Part shown: positions 1 to 5,780 of the stretch, piece by piece | Layout of the letters: each line of letters opens with the position of its first letter | How positions within the stretch are numbered: position 1 is the first letter of the stretch | From: an uncultured Ruminococcus sp. | GTDB taxonomy: Bacteria > Bacillota > Clostridia > Oscillospirales > Acutalibacteraceae | NCBI GenBank assembly: GCA_902767285.1 | Contig: CACXHC010000273.1 | Coordinates: 1 to 5,780, forward strand | DNA: 5,780 nucleotides | Direction: 5' to 3' | The notes under the pieces: model-generated | Told to the model about the DNA's origin: nothing | Seen by the model: only the letters and a program-made list of their open reading frames with translations | Database searches by the model: none | Position numbers and translations under genes: made by a program

Positions 1-14
1 AAAACTACCGATAA

Positions 15-60
15 GAGTGGTTTATGTTTTATTTACAAATTCATTCTTGACATACCACTC
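15..60. repeat. Inverted repeat overlapping the pyrC promoter -35 box
   Basis: GAGTGGT at 15-21 is the exact reverse complement of ACCACTC at 54-60. After two unpaired bases (22-23) the match continues with ATG at 24-26 against CAT at 51-53. This gives 10 paired bases with a 24-base spacer. The right arm covers the last two bases of the -35 hexamer and the start of the promoter spacer, so a protein bound there could affect transcription. The long spacer and lack of a following T run argue against an intrinsic terminator of an upstream gene. The arrangement is visible in the sequence. An operator role is inference, and the repeat could be chance in AT-rich DNA. Confidence 0.4.
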
Positions 61-75
61 ATTAGATGTTAAAAT
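47..75 (+). promoter_or_regulatory. Sigma-A type promoter for pyrC-carA-carB
   Basis: A perfect -35 box TTGACA (47-52) is followed by a 17-bp spacer and a -10 box TAAAAT (70-75), which matches TATAAT at five of six positions. A TG at 67-68, one base before the -10 box, gives an extended -10 element. Transcription should begin near the purines at 81-83, most likely A82, leaving a leader of about 48 bases before the pyrC start. By consensus match this is a strong housekeeping promoter. No other pair of hexamers in the upstream region comes close, and no promoter is needed inside the operon given the gene overlaps. Confidence 0.85.
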
Positions 76-85
76 ATTGAGAGAG

Positions 86-115
86 TTGCGAACGGCTCAT
101 TTCACAAATTCGCAA
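86..115 (+). promoter_or_regulatory. Leader hairpin touching the pyrC ribosome binding site
   Basis: TTGCGAA (86-92) and TTCGCAA (109-115) are perfect reverse complements separated by 16 bases. In the mRNA they would form a 7-bp stem almost at the 5' end, ending on the first two A residues of the AAAGGAG ribosome binding site. A second pairing is possible: CTC-A-TTT at 96-102 can pair with AAA-G-GAG at 114-120 with one mismatch, hiding the whole Shine-Dalgarno sequence. The two pairings cross and share bases 114-115, so they compete. There is no T run typical of an attenuator terminator and no evident PyrR-binding consensus. A translational control role is inference; the stem may simply stabilise the mRNA 5' end. 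Confidence 0.45.
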
Positions 116-120
116 AGGAG
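114..120 (+). promoter_or_regulatory. Ribosome binding site of pyrC
   Basis: AAAGGAG ends nine bases before the ATG at 130. It is a strong match to the 16S anti-Shine-Dalgarno sequence and fixes the start of pyrC. It is also the segment drawn into the leader pairings described at 86-122. Confidence 0.9.
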
Positions 121-129
121 TTTTAAATA

Positions 130-1395
130 ATGAAATATTTGCTGAAAAATGCCAATGTATTTCTTAATAAAACAATATGTCAAAAAGATATTTTTATTTC
201 TGACGGCAAAATCGTTTCTATTGCGGACAACATAACATCCGCCGAAACTGATGTTGAAATATTTAATATGAGTAACTGTTTCTTGTTTCCCGGTTTTGTC
301 GATGTTCATGTACATCTCAGAGAACCGGGTTTTTCATATAAAGAAACTATAAAAACAGGCTCGCTCGCCGCTGCCCGAGGCGGTTACACTGATGTTTGTG
401 CTATGCCTAATCTGAATCCTGTTCCCGATAGTGTCGAACATCTTCAGGAAGAACTCGACATCATTAATCGAGATGCCGTAATAAATGTTCATCCGTATGG
501 CTCGATTTCGGTTAACGAGGAAGGTCAGATTTTGTCCGATATGGACGGAATGGCTGAAAATGTCATCGCCTTTTCAGATGACGGCAGAGGCGTTCAGCGT
601 GACGGTCTTATGAAAGATGCTATGCTCAAAGCCAAATCTCTTGACAAAATTATCGCCGCTCACTGCGAAGTTAACGAACTGTTAAAGGGCGGTTATATTC
701 ATGACGGCGAGTATGCAAAAACTCATGGTCATAGGGGGATTTGCTCCGAGAGTGAGTGGGGTCAGATAAAAAGAGATATTCAGCTCGCAAATGAAACAAA
801 GTGTAAATATCATGTTTGCCATGTTTCGACAAAAGAAAGCGTTGAGCTGATTCGTCAGGCTAAAAAAGATGGCGTTGACATAACTTGCGAAACCGGCCCG
901 CATTACCTCGTCTTTTGCGATAAAGATTTGATTGAGGACGGTAAATTTAAAATGAATCCGCCACTCCGTGCCGAAGATGATAAACTCGCTTTAATTGAGG
1001 GTGTTATTGACGGTACAATCGATATGATCGCTACAGACCACGCTCCGCACAGTGCCGAAGAAAAATCTCGTGGTCTTGAAAAAAGTCTGATGGGCGTTGT
1101 TGGTCTGGAAGTCGCTTTTCCGGCTCTCTATACAAATCTTGTTAAAACAGGCGTTGTCACGCTCGAAAAACTCGTTGAGCTGATGAGCCTTAATCCCGGA
1201 AAACGTTTCGGCATAGATACCGAAATCGCTGAGGGTAAATTTGCTAATATCTCCGTTTGGAATTTAGATAAAGAATACACTGTTGATCCCGATGATTTTC
1301 TTACAATGGGCAGGGCTACTCCGTTCGATAAAATGAAAGTTTTCGGCGAATGTGTTATGACAATAGTTAAGGGGGAAATAAAATGGAAAAACTAA
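130..1395 (+). CDS. pyrC: Dihydroorotase, class I (PyrC)
   Basis: This cytoplasmic zinc enzyme reversibly cyclises N-carbamoyl-L-aspartate to L-dihydroorotate, the third step of UMP synthesis. The 421-residue protein has the usual length and shape of type I bacterial dihydroorotases: a small beta-sandwich formed by both ends (about residues 1-52 and 365-421) around an amidohydrolase barrel. Visible metal ligands are H60 and H62 in DVHVHLREPG, D151 in FSDDGRGV, H178 in AAHCE, H231 in HVCHVST, and the catalytic D303 in ATDHAPH. R64 and N94 match known substrate-binding positions. The bridging metal position appears to be Asp (D151), as in Bacillus and Aquifex class I enzymes, instead of the carboxylated lysine of E. 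coli-type PyrC. The ATG at 130 is chosen for its AAAGGAG site and the typical N-terminus. The gene leads the operon and overlaps carA by 13 bases. All key residues are present, so an inactive dihydroorotase-like paralogue or hydantoinase is unlikely. Confidence 0.97.
   Translation: MKYLLKNANVFLNKTICQKDIFISDGKIVSIADNITSAETDVEIFNMSNCFLFPGFVDVHVHLREPGFSYKETIKTGSLAAARGGYTDVCAMPNLNPVPDSVEHLQEELDIINRDAVINVHPYGSISVNEEGQILSDMDGMAENVIAFSDDGRGVQRDGLMKDAMLKAKSLDKIIAAHCEVNELLKGGYIHDGEYAKTHGHRGICSESEWGQIKRDIQLANETKCKYHVCHVSTKESVELIRQAKKDGVDITCETGPHYLVFCDKDLIEDGKFKMNPPLRAEDDKLALIEGVIDGTIDMIATDHAPHSAEEKSRGLEKSLMGVVGLEVAFPALYTNLVKTGVVTLEKLVELMSLNPGKRFGIDTEIAEGKFANISVWNLDKEYTVDPDDFLTMGRATPFDKMKVFGECVMTIVKGEIKWKN
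1369..1375 (+). promoter_or_regulatory. Ribosome binding site of carA, inside pyrC
   Basis: AAGGGGG lies in the last codons of pyrC, seven bases before the carA ATG at 1383. Its third-from-last base is G where the consensus has A, so it is somewhat weaker than the other two sites in the operon. Ribosomes finishing pyrC at 1395 would be placed directly over this start, which suggests translational coupling. Confidence 0.8.
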
Positions 1396-2471
1396 CTAAT
1401 AAAAAAATCGTTCTTGAGGACGGCGGGGAGTTTTTCGGAACAGGCTTCGGCTTCGATTGCGAAAGAGTCTGCGAACTCGTTTTCAATACTTCTATGGTAG
1501 GGTATCAGGAAATAGTTTCAGACCCGTCTTATACTTATCAAATGGTTACTATGACTTATCCGCTTATCGGAAATTACGGTATCGCCGATGATGATTTCGA
1601 AACTAAAACTCCTACAATAGGCGGTCTTATCGTTCGTGAGTATAACAGTATCCCCTCTAACTTCAGATATACAAAAACACTCGGCGAAACACTCGAAGAA
1701 TACGGTATTCCCGGTATTTCGGGTATCGATACAAGAATGATTACCCGCAGAATAAGAGATTTCGGTCACCAAAAAGTGCTTATCACCGATGCCGATAAAC
1801 CTCATGACGAGTGTATGAAAATCCTCGCCGAAACAGATATTCCGAAAGACGCTGTTTCAAAAGTCAGCTGTAAAAAGAAATGGTATTCCAGAACGGCTCA
1901 CCCCAAACTCGATGTTGTCGCCGTTGACTGCGGTATCAAACTCAATATAATAAGAAGTCTTAATAAACTTGGATGTAATGTCACCGTTGTTCCCTACAAT
2001 ACAACTGCCGATGAAATAAGAAAACTTAATCCCGATGGCGTTTTCTTCTCCAATGGCCCCGGAAATCCCGAAGATGTTCCCGAAGTTATTGAGCTTATCA
2101 AAAATATTAAGGGTGAATATCCTATATTTGGAATATGCCTCGGACATCAGCTTATAAGCCTTGCTTACGGTGCTAAAACCTACAAACTGAAATTCGGTCA
2201 CAGAGGCGGAAATCACCCCGTTAAAAATCTTGAAAACGGAAAAATAGAGATAACAAGCCAGAATCACAGCTATGCGGTTGACTCCGAAAGCGTTAAAAAT
2301 ACTGAGCTTACTGTTACTCATGTTAATATACTTGATAACACCGTTGAAGGTGTTTCGTGCCAAAAAGATAAAGTTTTCAGTGTTCAGTATCATCCCGAAA
2401 GTGCTCCCGGCCCGCAGGACAGTACTTATCTTTTTGAGAAATTTATCCGTCTTATGAAGGAGGGCAAATAA
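1383..2471 (+). CDS. carA: Carbamoyl-phosphate synthetase small (glutaminase) subunit
   Basis: CarA hydrolyses glutamine and channels the ammonia into CarB for carbamoyl phosphate synthesis. The 362-residue protein is full length for the family. Residues 1 to about 135 form the CPSase small-chain domain, with the conserved [10 protein letters not shown] stretch (34-43) and [15 protein letters not shown] (111-125). From about residue 175 comes a class I glutamine amidotransferase domain with NGPGNPED (224-231), the nucleophile C252 in GICLGHQ, and H337 and E339 in YHPES completing the Cys-His-Glu triad (C269, H353 and E355 in E. coli). The ATG at 1383 is supported by AAGGGGG upstream and gives the N-terminus expected for the family. 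The start lies within the 3' end of pyrC in another frame, and carB follows after one base. By neighbourhood this is the pyrimidine-linked copy, equivalent to pyrAA of Bacillus. The protein sequence alone does not separate it from an arginine-linked carA. Confidence 0.97.
   Translation: MEKLTNKKIVLEDGGEFFGTGFGFDCERVCELVFNTSMVGYQEIVSDPSYTYQMVTMTYPLIGNYGIADDDFETKTPTIGGLIVREYNSIPSNFRYTKTLGETLEEYGIPGISGIDTRMITRRIRDFGHQKVLITDADKPHDECMKILAETDIPKDAVSKVSCKKKWYSRTAHPKLDVVAVDCGIKLNIIRSLNKLGCNVTVVPYNTTADEIRKLNPDGVFFSNGPGNPEDVPEVIELIKNIKGEYPIFGICLGHQLISLAYGAKTYKLKFGHRGGNHPVKNLENGKIEITSQNHSYAVDSESVKNTELTVTHVNILDNTVEGVSCQKDKVFSVQYHPESAPGPQDSTYLFEKFIRLMKEGK
2457..2464 (+). promoter_or_regulatory. Ribosome binding site of carB, inside carA
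   Basis: AAGGAGGG occupies the last codons of carA (encoding Lys-Glu-Gly), eight bases before the carB ATG at 2473. It is the strongest Shine-Dalgarno match in the window, fitting the need for equal production of the two subunits. Confidence 0.9.
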
Positions 2472-2472
2472 T

Positions 2473-5400
2473 ATGTCAAAAAGAAAAGATATAAAGAAAG
2501 TTCTCGTTATAGGCTCAGGCCCTATCGTTATAGGTCAGGCGGCTGAGTTCGACTATGCCGGCACTCAAGCGTGCCTCGCTCTCAGAGAAGAAGGTTATCA
2601 GGTTGTTTTGTGCAACTCAAACCCCGCTACTATCATGACAGATACTGTCATCGCCGATAAAGTTTATATGGAGCCGCTTACGCTCGAATATATGGCAAAA
2701 ATCCTCAGATATGAACGCCCCGACGCTATTGTTCCCGGAATTGGCGGTCAAACAGGACTTAATCTTGCGGTAAAACTCGCCAAAAAGGGCGTTTTGCATG
2801 AGTGTCAGGTTGAATTGCTCGGAACAAGTGTCGAGAGTATCGAAAAAGCCGAGGACAGAGAGTTATTCAAGCAACTTTGCCAAGACCTCGGAGAGCCGAT
2901 TCTCCCTTCTGTTACAACTCATTCTGTTGAAGAAGCTCTCGAAGCTGCACACGAAATCGGCTATCCGGTAGTTTTGCGTCCGGCATTCACGCTCGGCGGT
3001 ACGGGCGGCGGATTCGTCAACAATGACGAAGAACTTATCGATATTCAGACAAATGCTCTCCGCCTCTCCCCTGTTCACGAAGTTCTCGTTGAGAAAAGCG
3101 TTAAGGGATACAAAGAAATCGAATACGAAGTTATTCGAGATTCCAATGACACGGCAATCACAATTTGTAATATGGAGAATATCGATCCCGTTGGTATTCA
3201 CACAGGCGACTCGATTGTTGTTGCTCCTTCTCAAACTCTTACAAATAAAGAATATCATATGTTAAGAGACAGTGCCTTGAAAATTATCAGAGCATTGAAA
3301 ATTGAGGGCGGTTGTAATGTTCAGTTTGCACTTGACCCCGTTTCTTTTGATTACTATCTTATTGAGGTAAATCCGAGAGTTTCACGTTCTTCTGCTCTTG
3401 CGTCAAAGGCAAGCGGATATCCTATTGCGAGAGTTTCCGCAAAAATAGCTGTCGGCATGACTCTCGATGAAATCCAAATCGCAAATACTCCGGCATCGTT
3501 CGAACCTACTCTCGACTATGTTGTTACAAAAATGCCCCGTTTCCCGTTTGATAAATTCTCGGACGCATCAAACGTTCTCGGAACTCAGATGAAGGCAACG
3601 GGCGAAGTTATGAGCATAGGCAGAACTTTTGAAGAAAGCCTTCTGAAAGCTGTCCGCTCTCTCGAAATAGACGTTTATCATCTGTATAAACCTAAATTTA
3701 ATGATATGAGCGATGACGAACTTCTCGACTATATCAAAAAGGGTACAGATGACCGTATTTATGCTATCGCCGAACTTATCTGGAATGGAATAGATTTAAG
3801 AGAAATTTTCAATATAACTCAAATAGATATGTTCTTCCTTGAGAAAATCAAGAATATTGTCGAATATGAGAGAGTTATAAAAGCTAACAAAAATGATGTG
3901 AAAATTCTGTATCAGTCAAAGCGTATGGGATTTTCCGATAAATATATCGCTAAACTTTGGGAATGCACCGAAGATGATGTATATAATCTTCGCTGTAAAG
4001 AAAAAATGTTCCCCGTTTACAAAATGATAGATACTTGTGCATCTGAGTTCGATTCATATATTCCGTACTTCTACTCAACTTATGAGCAGGAAAACGAGTC
4101 TATTGTTTCGGATAAGAAAAAAATTGTCGTTCTCGGTTCAGGCCCGATAAGAATCGGTCAGGGTGTTGAGTTTGACTATTCGACAGTTCACGCTGTTATG
4201 ACTATCAAAAACAACGGATACGAGGCTATCATAATAAACAATAACCCCGAAACGGTGTCCACCGACTACACCACAAGCGACAAACTTTATTTTGAACCGC
4301 TCACCGTTGAGGACGTTATGAACATAATCGAACTCGAAAAGCCTATGGGCGTTATTGCTTCTCTCGGCGGTCAGACTGCCATCAACCTTGCCGAACCGCT
4401 TATGAAAAGAGGCGTAAAAATTATCGGCACAGATGTTGACGCTATCGAAAAAGCCGAAAACAGAGATTCGTTCGAGAAAATTATGGAAGAACTGAATATT
4501 CCTCAGCCAAAGGGAAAAGCCGTTACTAATATCGAGGACGGTGTTGCGGCGGCTGCTGAAATCGGCTATCCTGTTCTTGTTCGTCCGAGCTACGTTTTGG
4601 GCGGTCGTGCTATGCAGATAGTCGCAAATGAAGAAATGCTCCGCCACTATCTCAAAACTGCCGTTGAAGTCGATGTTGACAAGCCTGTTCTTGTCGATAA
4701 ATATATTTCGGGCATGGAGTGCGAAGTTGACGCTGTTTGTGACGGTACAGACGTATTTATCCCCGGTATTATGGAACACGTCGAGAGAACCGGTATCCAC
4801 TCGGGCGACAGTATCAGCGTTTATCCGTCCTTCGCCATCAAAAAAGAGGTCAAGGACGTTATTATCGACTATACTGTGAAACTTGGTCTTGGAATCGGCA
4901 TTGTCGGACTTTACAATATTCAGTTCATTGTTGACAAAAACAACGATGTTTATGTTATCGAAGTAAATCCCCGTTCATCGAGAACAGTTCCGTTCCTCTC
5001 GAAAGCAACAGGATACTCGCTCGCAGATATTGCCACTCTTGCAATTCTCGGCAAGAGCTTAAAAGAACAGGGATTAACTGAAGTTTATCCGAAAGAGAAA
5101 GAACGCTGGTATGTTAAAGCTCCGGCATTCTCGTTCTCGAAATTGAGAGGTCTTGACGTTTATCTCAGCCCCGAAATGAAATCCACCGGCGAGGCTATCG
5201 GATATGACAGAACACTCAACAGAGCGTTGTACAAAGCTCTGCAATCTGCCGGAACAAAAATGGTTAATTACGGAACTGTTTTTGCTACTATCGCCGATGT
5301 TGATAAAGAAGAAGCTCTTCCGCTTATTCGCCGTTTCTATAATCTCGGATTTAATATAGAGGCTACCGAGGGTACTGCGAAATATCTGAAAGAACATGGT

Positions 5401-5649
5401 ATCCGCACAAGAACACGCCAGAAAATCTCCACAGGCAATGAGGAAATTTTCGATGCCATGCACTCGGGATATATCAGCTACGTTATAAACACAAAGGATA
5501 TTTACAGAGAAAATAATAATGACGGATATTTGATTCGCCGTTGGGCTGTTGAAAATAATATCGCCATTTTTACCGCTCTCGATACTGTAAGAGCTTTGCT
5601 CGATGTGCTTGAGGAAACTACTCTCTGTATTTCTACTATCGACATGTAA
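2473..5649 (+). CDS. carB: Carbamoyl-phosphate synthetase large subunit
   Basis: CarB joins bicarbonate, ammonia from CarA and two ATP into carbamoyl phosphate. The 1058 residues match the usual full length. The protein is an internal duplication: [20 protein letters not shown] near residue 8 recurs as [20 protein letters not shown] near 549. The first ATP-grasp half (about 1-400, carboxyphosphate step) shows R129, R169 in [10 protein letters not shown]215, H243 in GIHTGDS, Q284, and E298/N300/R302 in IEVNPRVSR. Residues about 401-548 form the oligomerisation domain. The second ATP-grasp half (about 549-930, carbamate phosphorylation) shows R704 in [10 protein letters not shown]776 in GIHSGDS, Q817 and E830/N832 in IEVNPRSSR. 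The MGS-like allosteric domain (about 931-1058) has K945, T965, T968, K984 and N1006, matching the E. coli nucleotide-site residues K954, T974, T977, K993 and N1015. E. coli E892, an ornithine contact, is A883 here, so regulation by UMP without ornithine activation is inferred. The start is set by AAGGAGGG one gene upstream. It is the last gene of the operon. Confidence 0.98.
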   Translation: MSKRKDIKKVLVIGSGPIVIGQAAEFDYAGTQACLALREEGYQVVLCNSNPATIMTDTVIADKVYMEPLTLEYMAKILRYERPDAIVPGIGGQTGLNLAVKLAKKGVLHECQVELLGTSVESIEKAEDRELFKQLCQDLGEPILPSVTTHSVEEALEAAHEIGYPVVLRPAFTLGGTGGGFVNNDEELIDIQTNALRLSPVHEVLVEKSVKGYKEIEYEVIRDSNDTAITICNMENIDPVGIHTGDSIVVAPSQTLTNKEYHMLRDSALKIIRALKIEGGCNVQFALDPVSFDYYLIEVNPRVSRSSALASKASGYPIARVSAKIAVGMTLDEIQIANTPASFEPTLDYVVTKMPRFPFDKFSDASNVLGTQMKATGEVMSIGRTFEESLLKAVRSLEIDVYHLYKPKFNDMSDDELLDYIKKGTDDRIYAIAELIWNGIDLREIFNITQIDMFFLEKIKNIVEYERVIKANKNDVKILYQSKRMGFSDKYIAKLWECTEDDVYNLRCKEKMFPVYKMIDTCASEFDSYIPYFYSTYEQENESIVSDKKKIVVLGSGPIRIGQGVEFDYSTVHAVMTIKNNGYEAIIINNNPETVSTDYTTSDKLYFEPLTVEDVMNIIELEKPMGVIASLGGQTAINLAEPLMKRGVKIIGTDVDAIEKAENRDSFEKIMEELNIPQPKGKAVTNIEDGVAAAAEIGYPVLVRPSYVLGGRAMQIVANEEMLRHYLKTAVEVDVDKPVLVDKYISGMECEVDAVCDGTDVFIPGIMEHVERTGIHSGDSISVYPSFAIKKEVKDVIIDYTVKLGLGIGIVGLYNIQFIVDKNNDVYVIEVNPRSSRTVPFLSKATGYSLADIATLAILGKSLKEQGLTEVYPKEKERWYVKAPAFSFSKLRGLDVYLSPEMKSTGEAIGYDRTLNRALYKALQSAGTKMVNYGTVFATIADVDKEEALPLIRRFYNLGFNIEATEGTAKYLKEHGIRTRTRQKISTGNEEIFDAMHSGYISYVINTKDIYRENNNDGYLIRRWAVENNIAIFTALDTVRALLDVLEETTLCISTIDM

Positions 5650-5655
5650 TTTTTT

Positions 5656-5690
5656 ACCGCACAAAAAGATACTCAATCTCTTTGTGCGGT
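5656..5690 (+). terminator. Stem-loop terminator of the pyrC-carA-carB operon
   Basis: ACCGCACAAA (5656-5665) pairs perfectly with TTTGTGCGGT (5681-5690). After one A/C mismatch the stem continues for four more pairs (AGAT 5667-5670 with ATCT 5676-5679) around a five-base loop. The stem begins seven bases after the carB stop. The downstream tract ATTTAAT is only weakly T-rich, while six T residues (5650-5655) precede the stem. The position and stem strength support a + strand terminator or a 3'-end protecting hairpin. The opposite strand has no T run after the stem, so a bidirectional terminator is not supported. Confidence 0.75.
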
Positions 5691-5731
5691 ATTTAATAAA
5701 AACTAAAGTAAAACCAGACAAAATATTTTCT

Positions 5732-5757
5732 CTTCTTTTTTTTGAAAAAAAAAGAAG
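5732..5757. repeat. A/T-rich palindrome after the terminator
   Basis: CTTC followed by eight T residues (5732-5743) faces a G, nine A residues and GAAG (5744-5757). This gives an 11-bp stem with a TGAA loop. Weaker outer arms AGTAAAA (5707-5713) and TTTTACT (5768-5774) could extend it. Neither strand has a T run immediately after the stem, so it does not look like a normal terminator. The 131 bases after carB contain no supportable gene. The palindrome could be a dispersed intergenic repeat, a decoy of low-complexity sequence, or part of a regulatory region for a gene beyond the window. None of these can be decided from this sequence. Confidence 0.5.
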
Positions 5758-5780
5758 CAAAAAAAACTTTTACTATATAA

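Noticed and set aside
99..111. TTCACAA half-site resembling half of a Rex (redox regulator) box, and its near-copy TTTACAAATTC at 32-42
   Set aside because: Only half of the palindromic Rex site is present. The two copies match at 10 of 11 AT-rich bases and are 69 bases apart, so chance is a sufficient explanation.
82..129. PyrR-binding attenuator in the pyrC leader
   Set aside because: The leader is too short for the antiterminator/terminator set, and I see no match to the PyrR-binding loop consensus or a terminator T run.
97..315. Small minus-strand frame overlapping the pyrC start and leader
   Set aside because: It has no family resemblance, covers the pyrC leader and ribosome binding site, and has no convincing Shine-Dalgarno sequence.
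1857..2393. Minus-strand open frame of 178 codons inside carA
   Set aside because: It is antisense to the glutaminase domain, with no family resemblance or supporting start signals.
4138..4800. Minus-strand open frame of 220 codons inside carB
   Set aside because: It lies wholly antisense to the conserved second ATP-grasp half, and its translation shows no recognisable domain. It is explained by the codon bias of carB.
2473..5649. Similar sequence in the two halves of carB as a recent tandem duplication
   Set aside because: The duplication is ancient and universal in the CarB family; the halves have diverged strongly and each keeps its own catalytic residues.
5074..5760. Long minus-strand open frame (228 codons) across the carB 3' end and the downstream region
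   Set aside because: It starts with TTG in the A/T palindrome, has no ribosome binding site, runs through the terminator stem, and is antisense to a well-conserved carB domain. It is a shadow frame.

Overview
The window holds one compact operon for the first steps of de novo pyrimidine (UMP) synthesis: pyrC (dihydroorotase), carA and carB (small and large subunits of glutamine-dependent carbamoyl-phosphate synthetase), all on the + strand. The moderately AT-rich sequence, strong AAAGGAG/AAGGAGGG-type ribosome binding sites, uniform ATG starts and TAA stops, a type I dihydroorotase, and Bacillus/Clostridium-like CarA and CarB proteins point to a member of the Bacillota. A gut-type Clostridia lineage (Ruminococcaceae/Oscillospirales-like) seems most likely, but this assignment is an inference from protein style and not a database result.

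Layout: bases 1-129 are a non-coding upstream region. It carries a near-consensus sigma-A promoter (TTGACA, 17 bp, TAAAAT, with an upstream TG), an inverted repeat whose right arm enters the -35 box, and a short leader with a perfect 7-bp hairpin that touches the pyrC ribosome binding site. pyrC occupies 130-1395. carA (1383-2471) starts inside the end of pyrC, with a 13-base overlap. carB (2473-5649) starts one base after the carA stop. The last 131 bases hold a strong stem-loop that fits a terminator, followed by an A/T-rich palindrome. No gene is supported there, and there is no gene-free stretch longer than about 130 bases.

How the genes work together: CarA hydrolyses glutamine and passes ammonia to CarB, which makes carbamoyl phosphate from bicarbonate, ammonia and two ATP. 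Aspartate carbamoyltransferase (pyrB, not in this window) would convert that to carbamoyl aspartate, and PyrC cyclises carbamoyl aspartate to dihydroorotate. CarB keeps most of the residues of the UMP-binding C-terminal domain but lacks one of the acidic ornithine-contact residues known in the E. coli enzyme. With the pyrC linkage, this suggests a pyrimidine-type synthetase rather than an arginine-type one.

I found no previously undescribed biological system here. The parts most worth a second look are the short regulatory leader of pyrC, which has no recognisable PyrR-type attenuator but shows two competing pairings around the Shine-Dalgarno sequence, the inverted repeat at the promoter, and the A/T-rich palindrome after the terminator.
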